This document shows positions 26,777 to 34,443 of a stretch of 64,000 bases of DNA, one piece after another; position 1 is the first letter of the stretch, and each line of letters begins with the position of its first letter. A program made the position numbers and the translations under genes. The notes under the pieces were generated by a model that worked only from the letters and a program-made list of their open reading frames with translations, did not search any database and had not been told where the DNA came from. Source of the stretch: an uncultured Muribaculum sp. GTDB taxonomy: Bacteria; Bacteroidota; Bacteroidia; Bacteroidales; Muribaculaceae. The stretch spans positions 1 to 64,000 of the forward strand of contig CAJTSJ010000001.1 of the NCBI GenBank assembly GCA_910578785.1. Reading direction: 5' to 3'.

Positions 26777-29491
26777 TTACTCTTCGATGGCAGCCTGCGC
26801 CGCAGCTACGCGGGCGATGGGCACACGATAAGGTGAGCAACTTACATAGTTCATGCCGAGCTTAGCGCAGAACTTAACTGATGAAGGTTCGCCGCCGTGT
26901 TCGCCGCAAATACCTACCTTAAGTTCGGGCTTGGTCGAACGACCCTTCTCAACACCCATCTTAACCAGCTGTCCTACACCCTCCTGGTCGAGGACTTCGA
27001 ACGGATCGGTCTTGATGATGCCGTGTTCCTTATAGAACTTCAAGAACTTAGGAGCGTCGTCACGTGAATAACCGAATGTCATCTGAGTCAAGTCGTTTGT
27101 ACCGAATGAGAAGAAGTCGGCTACAGTGGCAATCTGGTCGGCTGTCAGAGCGGCACGGGGAACTTCGATCATAGTACCTACCTTGTAGGGAACTGATTCG
27201 CCTCTTTCCTCAAACACCTTGGCTGCTGTGATGTTGATGACATCGGCCTGGTTCTGGATTTCCTTAAGAGTACCAACCAGAGGTATCATGATTTCAGGAT
27301 GAACGTCGATACCGCGGGCCTTCATGTTGAGGGCGGCCTCGATGATGGCGCGGGTCTGCATCTCTGTGATTTCCGGATAAGTGATACCCAGACGGCAACC
27401 ACGGTGACCGAGCATCGGGTTAAACTCTTCAAGACTGTCTACCTTAGCCTTTACTTCTTCGAGGCTCAAGCCCATTTCAGAAGCAAGTTCTTTCTGGGTG
27501 GCAGTCTGATGAGGAACGAATTCGTGCAACGGGGGATCGAGCAGACGGATAGTCACGCCGAAACCGTCCATAGCTTCGAAGATACCCTCGAAGTCGCCGC
27601 GCTGCATCGGGAGGAGCTTGGCGAGAGCGTGCTTGCGGCCTTCAACGTCGCCGGCAAGAATCATTTCGCGAACGGCCTTGATGCGGTCGCCTTCGAAGAA
27701 CATGTGCTCTGTACGGCAAAGACCTATACCCTGTGCTCCGAAGTGGCGTGCCTGCTTGGCATCGCGGGGAGTGTCGGCATTGGTACGTACAAGAGTCTTG
27801 GTATATTTGGCTGCAAGGTTCATGATAGCGCCGAAGTCACCGCCGAGTTCAGGCTCAGTAGTGGGGACAGGACCGTCATAAACTTCACCGGTAGAACCGT
27901 TGAGCGAAATCCAGTCACCTTCCTTGTAAACCTTTCCGCCCATTTCTACGGTCTTGGCCTTGTAGTCAACCTTGATTTCACCGGCACCGGACACACAGCA
28001 CTTACCCATACCGCGGGCCACTACAGCTGCGTGAGATGTCATACCGCCACGCATTGTGAGGATACCCTGTGCAACGGCCATACCGCGAAGGTCTTCAGGA
28101 GAAGTCTCGATGCGGACAAGAACTACTTTCTTCTTCTTTTCCGACCATGCTTCAGCTTCTTCGGCAGAGAACACTACCTGGCCTGCGGCTGCACCCGGAG
28201 ATGCGGGAAGACCCTTGGCTACGACCTTAGCGCGCTTCAGAGCGGCCTTGTCGAATACCGGGTGGAGAAGTTCGTCAAGCTTCTGGGGTTCCATGCGCAT
28301 GAGAGCTGTCTTCTCGTCAATCTCGCCTGCACGCAGAAGATCCATGGCAATCTTGACCATGGCCGCGCCTGTACGCTTGCCGTTACGGGTCTGGAGCATC
28401 CAGAGCTTGCCGTCCTGGATAGTGAACTCCATATCCTGCATATCCTTATAGTAGTCTTCAAGACGATTTGCGATAGCGATAAGTTCAGCTGCGCAGACAG
28501 GCATTGACTCTTCGAGTGAAGGATACTTGGATGCACGTTCCTCTTCAGAGATGCCCTGAAGGGCTGCCCAGCGGCGTGAACCTTCAACAGTGATCTGCTG
28601 CGGAGTACGGATACCGGCCACAACGTCCTCACCCTGTGCGTTGATGAGGTATTCACCGTTGAACATGTTTTCGCCTGTAGCGGCGTCGCGGCTGAATGCC
28701 ACACCTGTAGCTGAATTATTACCCATGTTACCGTAAACCATAGCCTGAACATTGACAGCGGTTCCCCACTCTTCAGGAATCTGGTTCATGCGACGGTAAA
28801 GTATGGCGCGCTCGTTCATCCAGCTGTCAAACACGGCGCAGATACCGCCCCAAAGCTGTTCCCATGCGCTGTCGGGGAATTCCTTGCCTGTAAAGTCCTT
28901 GACTGCGGCCTTGAACAGCTTAACAAGGTTCTTAAGGTCGTCAACATCAAGCTCAGTGTCAAGCTTGACGCCCTTCTGCTCCTTAACCTTCTCCATAATT
29001 TCTTCAAACGGGTCGATGTCGGCCTTGCTCTTCGGCTTCATACCGAGAACAACGTCGCCGTACATCTGCACGAAACGACGGTAGCTGTCCCATGCGAAGC
29101 GCGGATTGCCGCTCTTTTCTGCAAGAGAAGCCACTGTGGCGTCGTTCATACCGAGGTTAAGCACGGTGTCCATCATACCGGGCATTGATGCGCGGGCACC
29201 TGAACGGACCGACACGAGCAGAGGATTGCTCGGATCGTCAAACTTCTTGCCGGTGAGGGTTTCGACATGGGCTATAGCGGCCTCGACATCCTTCTGAATC
29301 AACTTGACTACAGCATCGCGGCCATCCTGAGTGTAAAGGTTACATACTTCAGTTGTAATGGTGAATCCGGGAGGTACCGGCATTCCCAACAGGTTCATTT
29401 CGGCGAGGTTAGCGCCTTTTCCTCCGAGAAGATTTCTCATCTCGGCATTACCTTCGGCTTTTCCGTCACCGAACGTATAAACTCTTTTCAT
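26777..29491 (-). CDS. ppdK: Pyruvate, phosphate dikinase
   Basis: Interconverts pyruvate, ATP and phosphate with phosphoenolpyruvate, AMP and pyrophosphate, 904 aa. The N-terminal ATP-grasp domain begins YTFGDGKAEGNAEMRNLLGG; the swivelling phosphohistidine domain has MRGGMTSHAAVVARGMG; the C-terminal PEP-binding TIM barrel has the Cys motif VGICGEHGGEPSS. In Bacteroidota it supports PPi-linked glycolysis. It has its own promoter with a leader of about 105 nt. Confidence 0.97.
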   Translation of the reverse strand: MKRVYTFGDGKAEGNAEMRNLLGGKGANLAEMNLLGMPVPPGFTITTEVCNLYTQDGRDAVVKLIQKDVEAAIAHVETLTGKKFDDPSNPLLVSVRSGARASMPGMMDTVLNLGMNDATVASLAEKSGNPRFAWDSYRRFVQMYGDVVLGMKPKSKADIDPFEEIMEKVKEQKGVKLDTELDVDDLKNLVKLFKAAVKDFTGKEFPDSAWEQLWGGICAVFDSWMNERAILYRRMNQIPEEWGTAVNVQAMVYGNMGNNSATGVAFSRDAATGENMFNGEYLINAQGEDVVAGIRTPQQITVEGSRRWAALQGISEEERASKYPSLEESMPVCAAELIAIANRLEDYYKDMQDMEFTIQDGKLWMLQTRNGKRTGAAMVKIAMDLLRAGEIDEKTALMRMEPQKLDELLHPVFDKAALKRAKVVAKGLPASPGAAAGQVVFSAEEAEAWSEKKKKVVLVRIETSPEDLRGMAVAQGILTMRGGMTSHAAVVARGMGKCCVSGAGEIKVDYKAKTVEMGGKVYKEGDWISLNGSTGEVYDGPVPTTEPELGGDFGAIMNLAAKYTKTLVRTNADTPRDAKQARHFGAQGIGLCRTEHMFFEGDRIKAVREMILAGDVEGRKHALAKLLPMQRGDFEGIFEAMDGFGVTIRLLDPPLHEFVPHQTATQKELASEMGLSLEEVKAKVDSLEEFNPMLGHRGCRLGITYPEITEMQTRAIIEAALNMKARGIDVHPEIMIPLVGTLKEIQNQADVINITAAKVFEERGESVPYKVGTMIEVPRAALTADQIATVADFFSFGTNDLTQMTFGYSRDDAPKFLKFYKEHGIIKTDPFEVLDQEGVGQLVKMGVEKGRSTKPELKVGICGEHGGEPSSVKFCAKLGMNYVSCSPYRVPIARVAAAQAAIEE

Positions 29492-29603
29492 GAATCTTGT
29501 TTTTTAATTAGACTTATTTTATTTTGGTTATTTAGAAATATTTTTTGCCATTAAATATCTTTCGTATCTCACATTTCAATGTCGTGTAGAAAATGTATAG
29601 ATG

Positions 29604-29635
29604 CAAATTTAAGAGATTATCGCGACATTAAAAAA
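29604..29635 (-). promoter_or_regulatory. Promoter of ppdK
   Basis: On the minus strand: TTTT (29635-29632; 3 of 4 to the -33 box), 20 nt, then TAAATTTG (29611-29604), a full -7 box. The remaining 29636-29745 is AT-rich spacer between the divergent ppdK and B12 promoters, with nothing else seen. Confidence 0.6.
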
Positions 29636-29745
29636 TAGTTTTATTATATTTTATCCATAATGGCCGATTTTTATGCCTAATTGGCTTGACCGGGCTATAA
29701 ATGACATCTATTAATATCCTCACCTAAAAAATATTTAAAAGATAA

Positions 29746-29777
29746 TTTGCCGGATTAATCATTTATTTCTAATTTTG
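29746..29777 (+). promoter_or_regulatory. Promoter of the corrinoid-uptake operon
   Basis: TTTG (29746-29749), 20 nt, TAATTTTG (29770-29777): a perfect Bacteroidota promoter. Its expected start near 29784 coincides with the first base of the riboswitch P1 stem, which supports both calls. Confidence 0.85.
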
Positions 29778-29783
29778 CCCCAC

Positions 29784-29968
29784 GAAAATGGAGTACCCCA
29801 AGGCATCCGCCCGAAGGTATGAAAAGGGAACACGGTGTGAATCCGTGACAGTACCCGCTGCTGTAATTCCCATATAAGATTTGTCGCAACATAGCCATTG
29901 TTCCGAACTCACTGCGGTAGGAATGAGAAGGCGCGGCAAAGGGATAAGTCAGAAAACCTGCCATTTTC
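29784..29968 (+). promoter_or_regulatory. Cobalamin riboswitch
   Basis: P1 closes with GAAAATGG (29784-29791) / CCATTTTC (29961-29968). The core shows GGTGTGAATCCGTGACAGTA and CCCGCTGCTGTAAT, and the B12 box AGTCAGAAAACCTGCC is at 29947-29962. It lies at the start of the transcript and 157 nt before the first gene. Adenosyl- or other cobalamins should repress the uptake operon below; whether control is at termination or translation is not clear. The stretch 29969-30124 contains further inverted segments (CATGGGCATGGCG and CGCCATG) that may form the expression platform. Confidence 0.93.
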
Positions 29969-30124
29969 AAAACAATATCAGCATTGCCTACGGGATCATG
30001 GGCATGGCGCGACGACTTTCCACTACGCCATGATTGGTTTATAGCCTGTTCCTCACGATTTTACGTAAGCATTGCCTTGTTAGCGTGAACGGGATCATTC
30101 ATTTTAACATTAAACTATAAGCCA

Positions 30125-31132
30125 ATGAGAAAGATTTTTACTCTTGCACTCGCCTTTGCAGGCATCATGGCCGCCAATGCGGACAATCAAGTTATCACAT
30201 TAGACCTGACAAAGGCCACCACACCGCTGACATTCGACCAGGACAACGGTGCATGGACAGGCACCTACAACGATGACGAGGAGGCAATCGTCAGTCAGTG
30301 TTTCTCGTTCGTACACAGCTCCATGTCGGACTACAACACATGGTGGGGATTCACGGCATCAAACTCCGCCGACAACCAGCGTCAGGAAAACACCATCAAA
30401 TACCAGTTCAGCAACATGGCCAAAGGCGGCATCGTGCTCAACGAGGACGGAACAGTGAAGACCAACAGCTTCGGCGCACCCGAAACGAGCAAGGACGTAC
30501 CCTATCTCGTGGCATATTGCAACGCCTACATGGCCGCGCGTCCGGTCGACCTGACTTTTAACGACGGCAAAGCCTATGATGCGGTAGGAGTCTATATCAA
30601 CCTCAGCAGCTGGCCTTATTACAGCATCGAATACGGCGACAACTTTGCACGCGCATTCGACAACGGCGATAAATTCACGCTGACAGTCCACGGTATAGCG
30701 CCCGACGAGAGCGAGAAAACAATCGATGTGAATCTGGCTTCCTACACCAACGGCAACCTCACCATCAACCGTGGCTGGATGTATGTGGACCTCACCGAGC
30801 TCGGCACAGTCAATGAGATATACTTCACCCTTAAGAGCACAGATTCGGGTGCCTACGGCGACAATACGCCCGGCTATTTCTGCCTCGACAAACTTATGGT
30901 CAAGGAGACAAACGACGCCGGCGTTTCTTCAACTAAAATCAACGACGCTTCAATCTCTTACGACCGCGTAACGCATATAGTGACTGTCGACGGAGCTGAA
31001 TTCGCAATGATTTGCGACACAACCGGCGCAGTACTCATGTCAGGAGAAAGCACAACTTTCGATATCTCCAATCTGCCCGCCGGAGTCTACATCGTCAAGG
31101 CCGGCGACAATAGTATCAAAATAGCTAAATGA
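30125..31132 (+). CDS. DUF4465 protein, BtuH-like corrinoid-binding candidate, with T9SS-type tail
   Basis: 335 aa, first gene under the B12 riboswitch. Signal peptide with cleavage near ANA-D. The core (about 30-265) has DUF4465 hallmarks: WWGFTASNS, the VGVYINLSSWPYYSIEYGDN strand, and NTPGYFCLDKLMVKE. The DUF4465 family includes BtuH, a vitamin B12-binding protein of gut Bacteroides. The last 75 residues end in LPAGVYIVKAGDNSIKIAK, the pattern of a type A type IX secretion sorting domain, rather than the N-terminal lipidation seen for other surface Btu proteins. The stop overlaps the next start (ATGA). Confidence 0.75.
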   Translation: MRKIFTLALAFAGIMAANADNQVITLDLTKATTPLTFDQDNGAWTGTYNDDEEAIVSQCFSFVHSSMSDYNTWWGFTASNSADNQRQENTIKYQFSNMAKGGIVLNEDGTVKTNSFGAPETSKDVPYLVAYCNAYMAARPVDLTFNDGKAYDAVGVYINLSSWPYYSIEYGDNFARAFDNGDKFTLTVHGIAPDESEKTIDVNLASYTNGNLTINRGWMYVDLTELGTVNEIYFTLKSTDSGAYGDNTPGYFCLDKLMVKETNDAGVSSTKINDASISYDRVTHIVTVDGAEFAMICDTTGAVLMSGESTTFDISNLPAGVYIVKAGDNSIKIAK

Positions 31133-32922
31133 ACATCTTAATATTAAAATTTTCTGCCTTGGTAGCATCGGCCGTGTTGGTCGGTGCTACCGTTATTTCC
31201 TGCAACAAGGACAATGAAATAGAAAGCACCGTCGAAAAACCGCAGATCATACTTGACAGCGACGACGGAGTGTATACAGTCAAAGCCGGGAACGAGCTGA
31301 CCATAGCCCCGGATTTTAAAAATATAGACGATGCTTCAATCACATGGACCATCGACGGAAGCGTCGTATGCAGATCGACAATATGGACTGCGCTTTGGCC
31401 CGATGCAGGCCAATATTACGTCACTGTCAGCGCGGTCAACGATGCAGGGAATGCATCGGAGGAAATCAGGGTCGACGTACTTGAGCTGACCCCGCCCGTA
31501 ATATCCATGCGCCTGCCGGAAGGCGGTTTAAAAGTCAAAGCCGGCACCGACTACATTCTGACCCCCGACATCCAGCATGCCGACATGGACGGATTCAACA
31601 TGACATGGTATGTCGACGGCGAGGAGGCGGGCCACGACATGAGCTACATCTTCAACCGCACCGAAACCGGCATCTACAGTATAAAGATTAAGGCATCCAA
31701 CATCGACGGATCAGCCGAAAAAGAGTTCACCATCGAGGTAGTCGACCGACTGCCTTCAAGCGTGTCGTTCAGCACACCTTCATATCTGCAAACCTCAACC
31801 GACCGCTACACATTCGCCGGCCGTCCGGTATATCTTCGTCCCCTATTGTCCGGCATTGAACCCGCTGAATTCCGGTGGGAAGTCGACGGAAAGACGGACG
31901 GATGCACCGAACGCACATTTAAATTCACTCCCGAAGCCCCGGGAACATACACCGTAAAGGTTATCGTCAACGACGGCGAAGCATCGGCCGAAGTAAATGT
32001 GGTGTGTGTCGACGCTACTGAACAGGAGCGCATGCGCCACTCCGATGCCGGCAACTCCGCATATTCCAACAAGGTGTTCGAATGGATTCCCGCGCCCGGA
32101 CAGTTCATCAACGAGACTTCCATCTTAGGAGGCATGACCGGCAACGAGACCACAATCGAGACTGCCAACGACTGGGCGCAACAGCGTCTTGACACCCATC
32201 GATTCGTATCGCTCGGTTCGTTCGGAGGATATATAATCGTGGGATTTGACCATAGTGTCGCCAAATCCGGACTTGAATATGACCTCGCAATCGGAGGCAA
32301 CGCCTTCCTGTCGGCTAACGGCGGAAGCAACGAACCAGGCATTGTATGGGTGATGCAGGATGTCAACGGCAACGGACTTCCCGACGACGAATGGTATGAA
32401 CTCAAAGGATGCGAATCGGACAATCCCGATACCCGACACGGTTTTTCCGTTACATATTTCCGTCCGGGAGCACCCCGCATGAACGTAGAATGGGAAGACT
32501 GCAACGGCACAACAGGAAGCATCCGCTACATGCCGGGTGTACACGACCAGGACTATTACTACCCGGAGTGGATTCCCGCCGATTCATACACTCTGTTCGG
32601 CACATGCATTCCAGGCAATAATTCCCATGACCCATCTACAGGCTATTGGAACAATAATCCATACGGATGGGGATATGTCGACAACATCGGATCAGACATA
32701 ATCACTAATTCGTCATCGGACGACGGAGAGGGGCAGACATCCGGATTCAAGTTGTCAAATGCTGTGTTCGCCGACGGAAGCCCGGTCGAACTTGAATATG
32801 TCGATTTCGTAAAAGTTCAGGTGGCCGTTCTCGCCAACAGCGGACCGCTCGGCGAAGTATCGACAGAAGTGACATCTTTCCGCGACTTCTCAATGAAGGC
32901 GTCAAAGCCCACGGGCCGTTGA
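31129..32922 (+). CDS. Surface lipoprotein with PKD/Ig-like repeats, B12 operon
   Basis: 597 aa. Lipobox VISC (Cys near 25). Residues about 40-295 hold three PKD/Ig-like repeats, each with a TW or FRWEVDG-type strand and a GxYxVxVxA strand (for example ITWTIDGS, AGQYYVTVSAVNDAGN). The C-terminal about 300 residues form a separate domain (FEWIPAPGQFINE to FRDFSM), with DVNGNGLPDDEWYELKG resembling a metal-binding loop. Similar proteins occur in Bacteroides B12 loci. A role in corrinoid capture at the surface is inferred from the operon only. Confidence 0.7.
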   Translation: MNILILKFSALVASAVLVGATVISCNKDNEIESTVEKPQIILDSDDGVYTVKAGNELTIAPDFKNIDDASITWTIDGSVVCRSTIWTALWPDAGQYYVTVSAVNDAGNASEEIRVDVLELTPPVISMRLPEGGLKVKAGTDYILTPDIQHADMDGFNMTWYVDGEEAGHDMSYIFNRTETGIYSIKIKASNIDGSAEKEFTIEVVDRLPSSVSFSTPSYLQTSTDRYTFAGRPVYLRPLLSGIEPAEFRWEVDGKTDGCTERTFKFTPEAPGTYTVKVIVNDGEASAEVNVVCVDATEQERMRHSDAGNSAYSNKVFEWIPAPGQFINETSILGGMTGNETTIETANDWAQQRLDTHRFVSLGSFGGYIIVGFDHSVAKSGLEYDLAIGGNAFLSANGGSNEPGIVWVMQDVNGNGLPDDEWYELKGCESDNPDTRHGFSVTYFRPGAPRMNVEWEDCNGTTGSIRYMPGVHDQDYYYPEWIPADSYTLFGTCIPGNNSHDPSTGYWNNNPYGWGYVDNIGSDIITNSSSDDGEGQTSGFKLSNAVFADGSPVELEYVDFVKVQVAVLANSGPLGEVSTEVTSFRDFSMKASKPTGR

Positions 32923-32973
32923 TGTGCAAAGAATTCACTATATTTGCACATCATTAATACCGTCACAGTAAGT

Positions 32974-34038
32974 ATGAGCCGTAATTTATTATATGTGGTG
33001 CTTATCCTGTCGTTGATGTCCACGTCATGCATGAAGTGGGACTACGGTGACGACATGGAAGACTTCGATGCCTCGGGAGCCGGTCTTTTCATTACAAATG
33101 AAGGCAATTTCCAGTATGGTAACGCGACATTGTCATACTACGACCCGTCGACCAACACGGTTCAGAACGAAGTGTTTTTCCGTGCCAACGGCATGAAGCT
33201 CGGCGACACAGCCCAGTCGATGTGCGTCTACGGCGATAAAGGATGGATTGTAGTCAATAACTCACATGTCATCTTCGCCATCGACCTAAACACATTCAAA
33301 GAGGTCGGACGCATCGAGAACCTGCCTTCACCGCGCTATATCCACTTCGTCAACGACGAGAAAGCATATGTAACGCAGATTTGGGACAACCGCATATTTG
33401 TGGTCAACCCTAAGACATACTCCATAACCGGACAGATTGAAGTGCCGGGAATGACTATGGAGAGCGGATCGACCGAACAGATGGTACAGTACGGCAAATA
33501 CGTGTTCTGCAACTGCTGGAGCTATCAGAACAGGATTATCAAAATAGACACCGAAATCGACCGCGTGGTCGGCGAACTTACGGTCGGCATTCAGCCAACT
33601 TCGCTCGTCATAGACAAATACGACCGCATGTGGACCGTTACCGACGGAGGTTATGAAGGCTCGCCATACGGCTATGAGGCCCCCGCGCTGTTCTGTATCG
33701 ACGCGGCCACCTTCAAGATAGAAAAACAATTTAAGTTCAGGCTCAACGACACTCCTTCGGAAATACAGCTCAACGGCACGCGCGACACCCTGTACTGGAT
33801 CAACCGCGACATCTGGCGCATGGACGTAACGGCCGAACGCATTCCGGTGCGTCCGTTCCTTGAATACCGCGACACAAAATATTACGGTCTGACCGTCAAT
33901 CCGGCCAACAGCGAAGTATACGTAGCCGATGCCATTGACTACCAGCAGCAAGGCATTATCTACCGCTACACTCCGCAGGGACAAATGATTGATGAATTCT
34001 ATGTCGGAATCACGCCCGGGGCCTTCTGCTGGAAGTGA
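32974..34038 (+). CDS. btuG: Surface cobamide-binding lipoprotein BtuG
   Basis: 354 aa from the ATG at 32974; an upstream TTG at 32944 lies within a -7-like box and is rejected. The lipobox is STSC. The rest is a seven-bladed beta-propeller with YncE/DUF5074-like strands (LFITNEGNFQYGNATLSYYD, GWIVVNNSHVIFAIDLNTF, QPTSLVIDKYDRMWTVTDGG), ending GITPGAFCWK as BtuG does. BtuG caps BtuB at the surface and hands over corrinoid. TATATTTG at 32939-32946 may be an extra internal promoter. Its stop codon lies inside the left repeat of the cassette that follows. Confidence 0.88.
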   Translation: MSRNLLYVVLILSLMSTSCMKWDYGDDMEDFDASGAGLFITNEGNFQYGNATLSYYDPSTNTVQNEVFFRANGMKLGDTAQSMCVYGDKGWIVVNNSHVIFAIDLNTFKEVGRIENLPSPRYIHFVNDEKAYVTQIWDNRIFVVNPKTYSITGQIEVPGMTMESGSTEQMVQYGKYVFCNCWSYQNRIIKIDTEIDRVVGELTVGIQPTSLVIDKYDRMWTVTDGGYEGSPYGYEAPALFCIDAATFKIEKQFKFRLNDTPSEIQLNGTRDTLYWINRDIWRMDVTAERIPVRPFLEYRDTKYYGLTVNPANSEVYVADAIDYQQQGIIYRYTPQGQMIDEFYVGITPGAFCWK

Positions 34039-34071
34039 TGCACAATGCACGATTTTTAATCGCTATTTATT

Positions 34072-34443
34072 ATGAAGGATGATAAGGACAATTTGATTGC
34101 TGTTGAGAGTAAGGCGTTTGCTATAAGATGTATTCGTCTTTATCAACATCTCACCGAAAATAAGAAAGAGTTTGTTTTGTGCAAACAGTTACTACGCAGC
34201 GGGACAAGTATCGGTGCCAATGTCAAGGAAGCGTTACGAGGTCAAAGCAAGGCAGATTTCGGAGCAAAGATGAATATTGCCCTAAAAGAAGCTTGTGAAT
34301 CAGAATACTGGATTGAGCTTTTGTTTGAAACAGATTATATTACAGAAAACAGTTTCAAAAGCATAAATGAGGACTGCAAAAGATTGATAAGAATACTGAC
34401 TTCCATAGTCAAAACAACATTCACAGGCAATGAAAGAAAGTAG
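34072..34443 (+). CDS. Four-helix-bundle protein (S23/IVS family)
   Basis: 123 aa, all helical. The family hallmarks are FAIRCIRLYQHL, the KQLLRSGTSIGANVKEALRG turn, FGAKMNIALKEACESEYWIE and a final helix with RLIRILTSIVKT. The family was first noted as the product of intervening sequences in 23S rRNA, and its role is not established; the Avd accessory protein of diversity-generating retroelements has a similar fold. It is plainly AT-richer than btuG and btuB and interrupts their operon. Its 3' end overlaps the start of the btuB frame by 14 nt. Confidence 0.85.
   Translation: MKDDKDNLIAVESKAFAIRCIRLYQHLTENKKEFVLCKQLLRSGTSIGANVKEALRGQSKADFGAKMNIALKEACESEYWIELLFETDYITENSFKSINEDCKRLIRILTSIVKTTFTGNERK

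Noticed and set aside
27299..28507. 402-residue open frame opposite ppdK
   Set aside because: Antisense shadow of a well-identified gene, caused by codon bias; no promoter and no recognisable domain.
32944..32973. TTG start adding ten residues to BtuG
   Set aside because: It overlaps TATATTTG (32939-32946) and would put polar residues before a normal lipoprotein signal starting at 32974.
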